The translations under genes were made by a program, and so were the position numbers. A stretch of DNA of 64,000 bases from Angomonas deanei (Eukaryota; Euglenozoa; Kinetoplastea; Trypanosomatida; Trypanosomatidae): assembly GCA_903995115.1 (NCBI GenBank), contig LR877149.1:806001-870000 (forward strand), given 5' to 3'. The notes under the pieces are model-generated. The model was not told where the DNA came from and did not search any database. It saw nothing but the letters and a program-made list of their open reading frames with translations. Positions 51,189 through 62,222 of the stretch are shown here, piece after piece; within the stretch, counting starts at the first letter, position 1, and every line of letters begins with the position of its first letter.

Positions 51189-51977
51189 CTACGCAATGCG
51201 TACACGCTGATTCCGTTCCAAAAGGGTAACATACACACAAAACACAATGCCACTTTCACACCAGTCAGCCGGTATGGGCAGATGAAGCGTAGCGTCGCGG
51301 TTGACGGTGAGGGTCGCCTCTGGCTGACCTTTGGATGTAGAGCCCATTTTCCAGTGGAGATGCACGTTTGCCGCATACTGGTTGGCGTCCCCCTGCTTCT
51401 CAAAACCAGAAGCGGAGAGTGGACGGCCGTAGTGTTTCCACTCCTCACTCCACACGAAAAGACCCCGTCGGTTGCACTCGAGTGATAACACCCCTGTCTC
51501 TTCCCATATTAGTGGTGTCTCCAGCATGCTCTGTAGAAAGCGCCTCTCCTCCTCCTCATTGGGTGCCACGTGGACCAGCTGGTGACCGCCCCTGTCGTCC
51601 CCTCCTGAGCGGTCCACCTTCCCCTGGAACGGCACGTAGTACGGGGCTATACTGAGAAGCAAATGGGGGTCCACGTCCTCTCCGTCACCACCCGTCTGTT
51701 CGCACGTCAGGTCCGCGGACCACTCGTCGTAGGAGGAGACATGTGTGGCTGGTACACCAGCGTGACCCTCTTGGGCCTCGGTTAAACAGAACTGCGCGGT
51801 GAAGCTGTGGTGCGTGCGCCAGGTCGTCTCACGTTCTGCCTCCTCCTCCGTCATGACACCCCCGTCGCGGTTAAGCAACGCCTCACAGCGGTCACCCTTG
51901 TGGACGGTATCGATGAGGCTAGTGCCGCGGCTGGAGGAGGTAATAAGCCCCAAGGCTGCTTTGTGAATAAACCACAT
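51189..51977 (-). CDS. Unknown 262-residue protein
   Basis: Starts MWFIHKAALGLITSSSRG at 51977. No domain recognised. The sequence is Glu/Trp-rich with a C-terminal part of alternating strands (VHLHWKMGS, PEATLTVNRDATLHL, IVFCVYVTLLE) that looks like a beta-sandwich. The first 20 residues could be a mitochondrial presequence or a signal anchor; neither is convincing. The ATG follows an A-run on the minus strand closely, so the 5' UTR must be short or the acceptor lies nearer than usual. Confidence 0.65.
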   Translation of the reverse strand: MWFIHKAALGLITSSSRGTSLIDTVHKGDRCEALLNRDGGVMTEEEAERETTWRTHHSFTAQFCLTEAQEGHAGVPATHVSSYDEWSADLTCEQTGGDGEDVDPHLLLSIAPYYVPFQGKVDRSGGDDRGGHQLVHVAPNEEEERRFLQSMLETPLIWEETGVLSLECNRRGLFVWSEEWKHYGRPLSASGFEKQGDANQYAANVHLHWKMGSTSKGQPEATLTVNRDATLHLPIPADWCESGIVFCVYVTLLERNQRVRIA

Positions 51978-52226
51978 GCTCCGCCTTTTTTTTTTTTTTT
52001 ACTTTCTAATGAAATAGGTTTGGCGGAGAGCGCTGTAGGGAAAACAAAAATAAAAAAAGGAACGTTCTCAGTTATTCTTCGACGGCTCGTTCTTCCAACA
52101 ATTGGTAGTGTTTTTTTTAAAAAAAAAATGTCTGTAGTCAACAGTTTTATTGAAGAGCACCAACGATAAATAGTAAGAAGTGACGTAGAAATCAAAGTTT
52201 CACCAAAAAAAAAAAAAAAAACCCGG

Positions 52227-53189
52227 CTAGTCGGTTATCCGCTTCACCACGCTCTTCTGACGTTCATCCACTGTGAGTTGAAAAATATCTCCCCGCCCGT
52301 AATGACCCGCCACGTCAAAGTCGTACTTGCCCTTCACCACCTCGTTCAGGTCAATCTCCGCGGAGATCAACCCTTCCTCCCCCACCAAGGGACCCGCCAC
52401 GATGGTGCCGAGTGGGTCCACAATGACGCTACCTCCGTTGATAAGGCGGCGGTCTCTGGCCCAGCCGGGGACGGCCTCGGGGGGTAGGTGCAGGTCGTCT
52501 GGGGTACCTTGTATCTGTACGGCACTGGCGACGAAGCACCGCCCCTCCGCCGCGATGTGCTGCATGGTGTGCCGCCACATCTCCCGCTCGTCCACTGTCG
52601 GGGCACAGTACACCTGTACCCCCTTGGCGTAGTAACTCATGCGGAGAAGGGGCATGTAGTTCTCCCAGCAGATGGCCGCCGCCACCTTGGTGTGGTGCAG
52701 GGAGGCGGGGGAGAGTACCTCCAGGGTGCTCCCATCCCCTTGTCCCCAGATGAGCCGCTCCGTCGCGGTCGGCATCAACTTGCGGTGTTTGCCGCAGTAC
52801 CCTTCCTCCGGGTCAATATAGAGTGCGGTGCAATAAAGTGTCGAGGGGGCCTCCGCCGCTCGCTCAATGACCCCAATGACAATAAAACACTTCGCCCGAC
52901 GAGCGAATTCCTCGAGGGCCTTCACCTCGGGACCTTCCGGGACATCAATGGCGTTGGCGTGGTAGAGACGAAACTGTTCTCGTCCCTCGGGCAGGCGGTA
53001 GCCCAGGTAGGTGCCAAAGGTTTCCCCCTTGGGATAACCCCCCAGCGTCGCCTCCGGTAGCACGAGGAGCTGCACACCGCTGTTCTGAATGGCACTCTCG
53101 TACGAGAGAATCACATCCAGGGTGGCTTGTTTACCCTCTGGGTGGGAACCAATCTGGAGACAGCCAACTTTTAAGGTATTACCCGACAT
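52227..53189 (-). CDS. Nitrilase (carbon-nitrogen hydrolase, nitrilase branch)
   Basis: 320 residues. Hydrolyses nitriles (or a related C-N bond) to acid and ammonia. The catalytic triad is present: Glu46 in LLVLPEATLGG, Lys137 in GKHRKLMPTATERLIWGQGDGS and Cys174 in AAICWENYMPLLR, with the second structural Glu in the usual spacing. The KLMPTATERLIWGQGDGS and CWENYMPL blocks are those of branch-1 nitrilases (plant, fungal, bacterial) rather than of Nit1/Nit2 amidases. No targeting signal is visible. Natural substrate unknown; a bacterial origin by transfer is possible but untested. Gene order gives no metabolic clue. Confidence 0.9.
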   Translation of the reverse strand: MSGNTLKVGCLQIGSHPEGKQATLDVILSYESAIQNSGVQLLVLPEATLGGYPKGETFGTYLGYRLPEGREQFRLYHANAIDVPEGPEVKALEEFARRAKCFIVIGVIERAAEAPSTLYCTALYIDPEEGYCGKHRKLMPTATERLIWGQGDGSTLEVLSPASLHHTKVAAAICWENYMPLLRMSYYAKGVQVYCAPTVDEREMWRHTMQHIAAEGRCFVASAVQIQGTPDDLHLPPEAVPGWARDRRLINGGSVIVDPLGTIVAGPLVGEEGLISAEIDLNEVVKGKYDFDVAGHYGRGDIFQLTVDERQKSVVKRITD

Positions 53190-53627
53190 GAAGAGAGATG
53201 CGACGTCTATGAGATAAACAAGAAGAAAAAGAGTAGGGTGTGGTCGTAGGAAAGGTTCAGAAGTGACGGTAAAATCACCTCAAATGCAAGACCCTTGTTT
53301 TTTTTTTTTTTATGCTTATTAATTGTTATTTTGGTGGTGACATATACAATTTTTTTTTTTTTTAGGTAAATTAGTACAGTAAAACGTATTATATATCCAC
53401 CGAAACAAAGACCGTTTACATTTTCTTCTTTTACGCAATAATAATAAAAAAAAAAAAATGGAAGAAGCAATAGAAAAAAAAAAAAAAAGTTATCTACAAA
53501 TGAAAAGAAGGTATATTTTGTTCCAAAAAAAGGACCAGGAACAATAGCACACCACATGATTATTATAGTTGCTCGATGTGTCTGCAGGAAAATAAAAATC
53601 ATTATCATTTCCTCCATGTACTATCCC
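53190..53627. other. Gene-free region
   Basis: 438 bases, strongly A/T-rich with at least five runs of ten or more A or T. It should hold the nitrilase 5' flank and the LRR-gene 3' flank. A minus-strand open frame here (53207-53617) translates homopolymers into Phe/Lys runs and is not credible. Confidence 0.6.
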
Positions 53628-55973
53628 TTAGGTGGACCTCCTGTTTTTGGATAAGTACGGTTCCGTGGTGATGCTGGGTCTGCCCTTGGCGTCCACCCTC
53701 TCCGCCGACCCGTCGTTTTCCTCATCCACCTTCACGTCAATCTGACTTAAATTCAGATTGGTGTCATCGAGGTTGGAGTAGCCGTATCCAGCTCTATCCT
53801 CCGAGAGGGATTCCAACATTCTGCTCCGCGTGACATCACAGTTATCGACCTTGGTTTCGTCATTCAGGACGGTGCTCCCCATGCTAAGACCGTCGTGGGC
53901 GGCGGGTCTACCGCTCATGGGGGGCAGGGACCAGCGGGCACTACCCGCAATATCCTCATCCAAAGAGTTGTTTAACGCGTTCCCCTGTGAGGTGGTCTGC
54001 AAGTGGTTTGGACTGGCGGCACTGCTAATGTTATTGCCGCTGTTGGCGTTGCTGTAGCTGAACCGACTCGGTGAGCCGTGACGAGGACTGTCGGAGAGAG
54101 AGCGGTTGTCGTCGGTGGGGTCTCCGAGAAGAGATCCCATGGAGGCATTATAGGGCAGACCGCCGCTCCGGGCGCTCACGGCGGAGGCCCCTGGTGGTGC
54201 ATTGGCTTGCTTGCGGTCGTACAATTCTTGGTTCACATGCAAAAAGTTATCCAGCTTCATCTTCAACGCCGCCGACCCGGTGGGGGTGTACGCCACCTCG
54301 CACAAGGTGCGGTTGTGACTAATCTCGAAACAGCTGCACAACTCCTCCACGTCGCTGGTTTGGATGTTAATCCCGATCATAATGAGACGCACCAGATGAC
54401 GGTTCATGTGCATGGCCTTGATGACCGGAAGCAGGGCGTGCTCACGCTCCTCCCGTGACGGGACGTCCTCCCCGTCGATCCCACCGCCGTGGCGGGAGAC
54501 GTAGCCGGAGAAGGTGGGAGAGGTTTCTAGCAAGCCATTCGAGATGGACTGTCGCCGCTTGGAGGAGGACCGTAGCTCAGCTAGGACGAGCGGGTGAGCA
54601 ATCATGGCCGACTGATAGCTAATGTCAAGCGTCTCTAGCGAGGTGTTGGAGCGTATTGCATTACCAAGGAGGGTGAGAGCCTTGGTGCTCATGTCGCACC
54701 CTCTCAGGCTGAGATGCACCAGATGGGGTGCCCGCGCAATACCGTGACTGAGGGTGGCGACGGCCTCGTCGGAGAGTGGAAACCGCAGCACCAGGGTCTC
54801 CAGACAGGAGGAGGAGGAGAGGAGGGAGGTGGCGAGGGCGTGGATGGGGGAGATGAGCGCCTGCATGTCCACCTGCTCCGCGCGGTTGACGACGCTGTTG
54901 GGGGCGCTAGTGGTGGAGTTGCGGTGGAACACAGTGGCCGCCAGACCACCAGAGCTGCCGGGCTTGGTGGTGTAGCACTCCTGCAGATACAACTGCGACA
55001 GGTTCGACCCTCCGACGACGGCATTCACAAAGTCCTTCATTCCTTCCGGGGAGAAGCCGGTCGAGTTGTAGTAGTCGCCTGTCCCTTTGAGCACCAACGT
55101 TTGGAGGGTTTGGGGCCCTTCGTTCACGAGCTCAATCATGGACTCCACCGCAGCGGGGGAGAGGAGCTCGCCTTCCTCGTCTACCGCGTGTGCCCTGCCT
55201 TTTCCAATTTCCAGCCGCTCTACCGCCGTCAGATGCTTCAGCGCACGGCACAGTACACGAATACCGTCGGAGCTGATGGGGTTATCGGCAAAGACAAACA
55301 GGGACACTTTGCACTCCTTATACTTGTTGGTCGGATCGTTCAGAATGTTGGCAAAGCGCTGCACCCCCTCGTTGGTGATGTTATTATTGGACAGATACAC
55401 ATTCCGTAGCATGCGGTCGGCTAGCAGTCCGGGGGCGAGCGCCGCCAGCCCCTCATCCCCTATTCGCATCGACCGTAAATCTAGCGTGTCAAAGAGGGGA
55501 AGGACTTCCTTGTTTTTGGAGTTATTACTACTTTTCACGGGGTTCGTGTTGACAGACGAATCGGGTGAGACGTCACTCTGCTGCATGCTTCTTTCCAACC
55601 CAGACACACTGCTAGGGCCCGCGTTTCGACGCTGGCTATGCTTTTGGAGAAACTCCGACACCGCCTTGCAGACGTCTAACCCGATTCCGTTGAGCTTCAT
55701 GTACTGTCGCCGCCAGCGGAGGGATGGCACAACGAGGTCACCACTTTTCATGGACTCGGTTAAGCTGTTGATGGCCCTCTCCTTTACGCGAGCCCGGTTC
55801 TCCTCGGGTGCACCCGTCATGGCCGTTCCGTCGGGGTGCTTCTTTGTGCCGTTGGTGATAATGTTATTTTTCGTGGTGAAGGGTGGGGTAGAACCTTTTG
55901 CGTACCGCTTGGAGGAGCCCGTCGCGACCCCGTTCGTGGTCCCTGAAGAGCCGCCACAGCAAGAGGCACCCAT
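53628..55973 (-). CDS. Leucine-rich-repeat protein with myristoylation/palmitoylation N-terminus
   Basis: 781 residues. The start MGASCC has Gly2 for N-myristoylation and Cys5/Cys6 for palmitoylation, which predicts attachment to a membrane such as the flagellar or plasma membrane. Residues of about 150-560 are LRRs of the ribonuclease-inhibitor type (LDLRSMRIGDEGLAALAPGL, NVYLSNNNITNEG, HLSLRGCDMSTKALTLLG, LETLDISY), with Gly/Ser/Asn-rich linkers before and after. The C-terminal 180 residues are Ser/Asn-rich. A protein-interaction scaffold at a membrane is inference. Confidence 0.9.
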   Translation of the reverse strand: MGASCCGGSSGTTNGVATGSSKRYAKGSTPPFTTKNNIITNGTKKHPDGTAMTGAPEENRARVKERAINSLTESMKSGDLVVPSLRWRRQYMKLNGIGLDVCKAVSEFLQKHSQRRNAGPSSVSGLERSMQQSDVSPDSSVNTNPVKSSNNSKNKEVLPLFDTLDLRSMRIGDEGLAALAPGLLADRMLRNVYLSNNNITNEGVQRFANILNDPTNKYKECKVSLFVFADNPISSDGIRVLCRALKHLTAVERLEIGKGRAHAVDEEGELLSPAAVESMIELVNEGPQTLQTLVLKGTGDYYNSTGFSPEGMKDFVNAVVGGSNLSQLYLQECYTTKPGSSGGLAATVFHRNSTTSAPNSVVNRAEQVDMQALISPIHALATSLLSSSSCLETLVLRFPLSDEAVATLSHGIARAPHLVHLSLRGCDMSTKALTLLGNAIRSNTSLETLDISYQSAMIAHPLVLAELRSSSKRRQSISNGLLETSPTFSGYVSRHGGGIDGEDVPSREEREHALLPVIKAMHMNRHLVRLIMIGINIQTSDVEELCSCFEISHNRTLCEVAYTPTGSAALKMKLDNFLHVNQELYDRKQANAPPGASAVSARSGGLPYNASMGSLLGDPTDDNRSLSDSPRHGSPSRFSYSNANSGNNISSAASPNHLQTTSQGNALNNSLDEDIAGSARWSLPPMSGRPAAHDGLSMGSTVLNDETKVDNCDVTRSRMLESLSEDRAGYGYSNLDDTNLNLSQIDVKVDEENDGSAERVDAKGRPSITTEPYLSKNRRST

Positions 55974-56237
55974 TTGCTTTTGTTTGCTAGCAGGTGTTTA
56001 CGAATCTAGTGGTAGTAATGGAAGGAAGAAAGAGAGCATGGATGAAAACAGGTAGTTTTGATGTTGTTTCCGCAAAGGGAAATTTTCGACCGTTCTCTTT
56101 TTTTCGGGAGTACAAACATTAAGTAACAAAAATCAATAACATTCTTTTTTTTGTAGGAAAGAATTGTTGTTAATAATCACAAATCAGCAAACGAACCTAT
56201 CCGTGTATATGTTTTTTTTTTTTTTTCATTCCGATAA

Positions 56238-57062
56238 TCACAGTTTTCCGTCCGATCCGTCATTCTTCGTTTTGGGACGTTTCACCCCTGGCAAATGAAG
56301 TTCATCGTCGTCTCTCGATAGGGGCGCACGGTATGTCTCGTGCCGGAGTGGTTTATGCTCTCGTGTGCCGGGCATACCCATCGGTATCGGCTCCTCCACG
56401 ACAGAGGGACGTGCTCCACTTGTAGAAGCCTTGTTTAGCGGTTCCTTCTTGCCGTACTCGTCCGAGTTACCGTGGCGCCACTCAATATGCATGGTGTTGG
56501 CGGCTGGACAGGCCTTGTGTAACTTCTCTGCGAAGGCCATCACCTCCTCCTCCGAGGCCGCCGGGGCGTCAATGTAGCCTACCACGACACTATGTTCCTC
56601 CAGCCCCGCCCCTTGTGTCTGCTTCTCCAACACCATTTGCACATTCTTCACGTCTATCCCTTGCTCGATGGCGACCTCCGCCGCATGCGATGCGGTGCAC
56701 TGCTGCAACAGCGCCATCGCCCCAGCCTGGGGGGAGCAGGCGGCCTTGATGTCATCCCACAGCGCGGACAGTTTCTGCTTGTAGGTGAGTGGGGCGTACT
56801 TCTGCCGCATCGCCTCCTTCTCCTTCGCCTCCTTCTGTCGGAGGATCTCGTGGTACACCTCCTTGTGCTTCTTACGGCGCTCCTGCATTTCGGGGGATTC
56901 CTCTTTATTCTCTCCTTTCAAGAAGTCTACCGCCTGGCTCAGGCCCTCTACCGACAGCTTGTCACTATTCTTCACTTGATAACTCATATAGGGAATTACT
57001 TTTTGTAACTCCTCCTTCAGAACAGAGAAGAGCCCCAGACGGGGAACTGTGTTTCGCCACAT
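56238..57062 (-). CDS. Probable mitochondrial protein, unknown
   Basis: 274 residues. N-terminus MWRNTVPRLGLFSVLKEEL is amphipathic and basic. Residues 60-105 form a charged helix (EMQERRKKHKEVYHEILRQKEAKEKEAMRQ), followed by a compact domain at about 105-200 (VVVGYIDAPAASEEEVMAFAEKLHKACPAANTM). The block AEKLHKACPAAN faintly resembles the second-Cys region of OsmC/Ohr proteins, but the first Cys block is missing, so I do not call the family. The C-terminal 70 residues are disordered and basic. Confidence 0.65.
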   Translation of the reverse strand: MWRNTVPRLGLFSVLKEELQKVIPYMSYQVKNSDKLSVEGLSQAVDFLKGENKEESPEMQERRKKHKEVYHEILRQKEAKEKEAMRQKYAPLTYKQKLSALWDDIKAACSPQAGAMALLQQCTASHAAEVAIEQGIDVKNVQMVLEKQTQGAGLEEHSVVVGYIDAPAASEEEVMAFAEKLHKACPAANTMHIEWRHGNSDEYGKKEPLNKASTSGARPSVVEEPIPMGMPGTREHKPLRHETYRAPLSRDDDELHLPGVKRPKTKNDGSDGKL

Positions 57063-57359
57063 GACGGACTAGAACAGAACTACTAATAAACAGAAAAAAA
57101 AAAAAAAGGTGAGGGGCCGAAAAATAGGTTACGTAGATAAGAAATCAGTTAGTGTATTCCCAATCCGATACATTTCTTCTGGCATTTAAATGAATAAAGA
57201 GTGTGAAGGTACAGCAACATCATAAATTTATATAAAGAACGCATCAAAATGGAGAAGATCAATGCGCACGATTAATGATACAGTTTGATTTCTTCCATTT
57301 ATTTATAAATACATTTGACAATACAATTACTTACATTACATTTTTTTTTTTTTTTGCAG

Positions 57360-60300
57360 CTAGTCTTGTTGCATAGAAGACGCCCGAAGAGGTGGAAAAG
57401 TGGCGACCACCGCGTTCCTTCCGTTACTGGCGAGAACCTCCTCCGCGCTGTGGCTGTTCTGCTCCATCACACTGTTAATATACAATCTTCTCGGTGGAAC
57501 TGGTGGCGCGACACTACCCGTCTTTCGGAATGCTGTGTCGTTCTTTGGGAGTTCTTCCCCGGCTGCGTGGACAGGGTAGTACGTGTTGTACACATCGTCA
57601 TCGTCTTCCCCTACTACGACCGTGTTCAGCATCATCTTGTTGAGGAGCCGGTTGCGGTTCGTCTCCTTGTATTTCTTTTCCTCCTCTGCCATCTGAGACA
57701 GCAACGTGTACTGCCGTCGACCACCGCGAGTGGAGGAAGAGGCTGGTGTCGCCTCACTATTGCTACTGTTACTGTTATTATTATTGGCACTCCGTGTTTG
57801 AGGGGCGGAGAAGTAGCGCGGCGGATTTGGCACAAACACCTTGTTGTTGTTGAGGTCGACACTCACTTTGGAGTTGTTGGCGAAGAGGGAGGAGGAAAAG
57901 AACACACTGTTGTTATTGTTGACGGTTGGGTTGTAGGGTCCGTTAGTGCTGTTTTGCTGCATCCCGTCGGCGCGCCGTGCGGTTTCCTCTTGCATCAGCC
58001 GCTGCACACTCTGTGGCGGTGGACGCTCCTTGTCAAAGAATGGTTTGCGCGTGTCACTTTCAAGCATGTTAGGACCCTCTTGGGGTTTGGTATCCGTCAC
58101 CTCCCTTCTTCCATGATGAGCCGTGTCCGCCGCGTGGAGGTGGTGCCGCTCAATGTGATCTAGCTCCGATAGAATAAATGGAATATTCTGTGTCGGGTCT
58201 AGTAGCGCCAGGTGGTGGATGATACGCTGGTAGTCCTCCGTCCCACACTCGTCCTGGAGGGTCGTGGTGTACTGCGGGGAGAGGCCACAGCAGAGACACT
58301 GCGACAGATTGCCCTGATTGAGGGAGCACGTTTCCAAATTGCTCTCCGACGTCTTTTGCCATAATTCAATAAAAGCAGTTTGTGCCTCCCGTAGAATGGA
58401 GGACTTTAGCGCCATCAGCTTATCGTTTCCGGTTTTGAATTCTTCCAAAATGTCTTCTCGTATTTCCGGCAGGGTCAGCTTCTGTTTATCCGTGTCCTTG
58501 TGGTGGTTGGACAGATGTGTGTTGCACAGCTCCATGAGACGCTCTAGGTTGAGCACATAGTTCCGCTCCAGCTCTTCCATGCTACCCTGCACCTTCTTTA
58601 GCATACCTTCCTCCTGGGACACCTTGTAGCGAGTGTAGTTCTGCTCTTTCAAAACCGTCTCCACGAGAAACGTATCCGCCACCACCTGCCGTGCGGCACC
58701 CTCCGACAATAGTTTCCGCTGCCCCTCCGCCATGTCCTTGTAGTAATCCTCCTTCAGCGACAGTAACTCGAGTAGATTCTGAGTGACCGAAATCGTGTTG
58801 GTCATTTCTTTATGAATGTTGGCGTTATCTGGCGCGTGCTCCCTCTCTTTTAGCAGTTGCGACAAGTCGGAGAAGTGCCGTTCCAGTCGTTGTGCATTGT
58901 TGTTCGTAATGAGATTCTGCGCATTGCTCTCTTTTAGCTGTCTGATGAAGTACGGTTCCCTCTTGCAACAGTCCTCTGCGTGGGCCACGAGCGTACTTTG
59001 CAGCTCGTGACACTGCGCGACGAGTGTCTCCAGTTTTCGCTGCTCGCTCTTTAAACTAAACTCGCTGCTTCTTTGCGATTCTCTCTCTTTCTCGCGCAAG
59101 TCGGGTGACCTCGCGCTCGAGGGCGGAACGCAGCGGTGGCTGTATCACGGACTCGGTCAGCCTTTTAAAGGCCTCTGCCTCCTCCTTCAGAATAAACTGA
59201 TACCCATGCATATGCCACTTGAGCAGTTCGGTGCTCACCAACTTTCGGTACTTTTTGGCACTCTTCCACACATCCTTTTCCTTGAAACTCTGATACGGAA
59301 CGGAGTCAAGGCACCTTTGGGTGATGTTGTCGAGTGAGGCCAACATGTGCGAGCCCCGCTTCGAGCTGGAGGCACTCCCACTCCGGGAGAGCGAGGAGTT
59401 CCTGCTGCTAGAGACACTGAAGAAACTACCAGCCCTACTGCTGTTCACACTACTGGCTCGCTTGCGCAGAACCGACTCCCGTCGCGTTCCAATGGGCCGT
59501 ATTACTTTCCCCTTGTTGGCCTTATCCGCCTCGCCCGGTGACGGCACCGCCTCCTCGTTGATGGAGAAGCGCACACTGTCCGTGCTCTTGGAACGACCGG
59601 GGGAGGTGAGAGAAAACGGTATCTCGGCGCTCCCTTTGGATCCCCTGTTGGGGGAGGAGCCACGACTGTCGACTTGCAGTTCCCCTGTTGGCGTGGCGGA
59701 GGACTTTCTCTTTTTTGTACTCACGGACCGCTTCTTCGTCCCGGGGGACTTGGTCTTGGTCGGGGGGACACTGTGCTTCTTTTTCGGCTTTGCTGGCAGA
59801 GAAGGTTCTGGCTGCTTTGCCACAGATTCCTTCACTGCCTTCTTCTTTTTCGGCTTCTCCTTGGGCGTCACGAGGGATCTGCTTTCCACAGTCGTGGTGT
59901 CGGCGTCCTCTGTCCGTTTGATTTCACTTGCCTTGCTGGCCTTGTTCGTCTCTGTGCTAACGGATCCGAGTCGCTTGCTCTTCTTGGTCGACGACGACAA
60001 AGGACGAGCAGTATTCTCTAACGAGTCTTTGCCGTCTTCTGCGGGCAGCAGCGTGTGGGACAGCTGCTGCGGCAGAGCGGTTCTACGGCGACTGTTACCC
60101 ATTTCGGAATAGAATGTGCCAGAACCGTTGCCGGAGGACATGGCCTCCGAGTTGGACTTGCTCGCCCCACGCACGTCCAAGCTGTCCTTGCGGTCTCGAA
60201 TAAGGACGACACTCTGCCTGGATTTCCGAGGCGTGTGGCTTGGGGGAGAGACAACCTTGCTGCTGTTGGTATCTAATATAGAGGGCAAGCGCATGTCCGC

Positions 60301-61926
60301 CGAGGTGCCCTCCGTCTCCCCTCGCATCTCGCTGTCGACGTCGCTGAAGGCGGAGGAGGGCCGATCGCTGTACTCGCTGCCGGTGACAAAGGTGTTGGTG
60401 GTGTTGGTCGTACTTGCTTCCCCGTCGCTCTCTAGTCCGGATTGGTCCTCGGAGGGCGGCACGTTCTTTTCCTCATCCGGATGGCCGTTCTTCGTTTGGT
60501 CGTCTCCTTCGTGTTCCTTGCTGCTGCCGTCTGCCTCGGTCGATCGAAGAAGAATGTTATCCATCCCCGTGTTGGAGGAACGTCTCCTTCGGAGGGAGTC
60601 GCCGCACCCTTCCCCCACCCGCACCTTGGAGTCGTGGCTGTCCTCCGTGAGAAGGATTTTCGACTCTTTCGTGGGATCGACCGCTTCGTTGGAGACAAAT
60701 GCTAGTGTCTGATGGGTAATGGGCAAATTCTCCGGGCCCTGTATCGTCCCACCGCCACCGCTAACGGAGTTGACGGAGATGGACTTCACGACCGGACTGC
60801 TGCCGATGACCTGACCGCCCTCCTCGATGAAGCCCAACGTGCTGTTCGCCTGCATATCCTCCTCCTCCACGACTGGCTGCTGGACAGGGGGACTACTACC
60901 TTCTGCGCTGGTGCGCTCTTTCCCCTCGTCGGAGAGTCGCACCTCGCCGCTGGGCCCGCCGCTCACCCGAATAGGGGTACTGCCGCTGCCTTGCTTGCTG
61001 TGGGAGGTGGAGAGCATATCCATCGTGACCCCATCGTCCTCGGAGCCGCGCTTGAGGTAGGGGTTGTGGGCGTTCTGACTCAAGCCACTCTGCCTCACGA
61101 TTCTAGACATTTCCGTCGCGTCCAAAACAGGTTTTTTTGTATTGCCGTTATTATTCTCGTCTGTCACACTTCCTGTGCTGTCACTGTTGCGATAGGCATA
61201 CTTGTTAATACTTGGTTCATTCGACAAGAGGGGCTTACTTCTATTCGCCTCCGTACTCGAGTTGGTGTTGGGGAGATCGGAGAAGAAGAGCGGAACACTG
61301 CCGCTGGTGCTAGAACTTGTGTTTGCCTTGCTCATGGGGAACAGTGGCCCTGCTGCAACGACGGGCGGAGACGGTTGGGAGGGCCACCCCGCACTGCCGC
61401 TATTTCCATAACAGTCACTAAACCCCAACACACTGCTGCGGTCCGCCACGGAGAGGTTTCGGTGCGGGGGTGTCGGCGGCATCACACCGTTCAGATTGCC
61501 GACCGTGTCTACCTGCGAGTAGTACGAATAACCAGAGGTACTATTGTGGCGTGGGGGAAAGTGCGCTAAATTCGTGTGATTATTGCTATTCCCCGGACTC
61601 TGCAGTATTTGGTGAATATTACTATTGTAGAAGCCGGAGGTCGAGCTGCCGCTCATTTGCCGGTACTGGGAGAGATGACTGGCGTTGGTGTCGGAGATGG
61701 ATGGTGTCGGGGGCTGCGACAGGTAGGCCGCCCCAGAGTTTAATGACACACTCTGCGATTGCACCACACGACCGAACACTTTCATATTGCTGAAACTATT
61801 ATTAATGTTGGCTATATTATTAGTTGGGCCAAAGTAATCTAGCGTGGGTCTGCTCGTGGAGCCTCGTTCGCTACTGCTGCTATTGCTATAACGACTGTTC
61901 GTGTAGACCGGACCTTCATGAGACAT
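57360..61926 (-). CDS. Large Ser/Asn-rich and coiled-coil protein, one frame change
   Basis: About 1,520 residues. Start at 61926 (MSHEGPVYTNSRYS): the frame is open to 62160, but a C/T tract at about 61987-62000 and AGs after it place the acceptor downstream of the other in-frame ATG at 62034. The first 700 residues are Ser/Asn/Gly-rich, then Lys/Ser-rich (KKKKAVKESV, KRSVSTKKRKSS). Near 59300-59100 a helical domain follows (CLDSVPYQSFKEKDVWKSAKKY). That frame stops at 59056, but the other frame, open from about 59099 with no ATG for 97 codons, carries on the coiled coil (KSEQRKLETLVAQC). The shift lies in a GA-rich run near 59078-59095. A cytoskeletal role is inference from the coiled coil. 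Confidence 0.7.
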
Positions 61927-62222
61927 GGCGGGTTGGAGATAAACAGAATGGGTTTCTGAAAACCAAACTAATTTCTTAAACGATAATGAGAGAGAGGAAT
62001 AAGTTGTGAACGGAGCAGGAGATACACCTTCCATAGATGTTACGTTCGGACAAATACAGAAAAAGGAACAAGAACGATTTCGTACAGTTTTATTGTTTAT
62101 GGAATCCTTAAAAGAAAAGAAGAAAAAAACAACAACAACACTATTATGACAACATGTCAAGCATGCTCTTCTTTGTTTTCACACGTTTGAAAAAAAAAGA
62201 GAGGAGCACATCGCCAATAATA

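Noticed and set aside
53207-53617. 136-codon minus-strand ORF
   Set aside because: It is a translation of poly-A/T runs (Phe, Lys, Tyr) within a gap.
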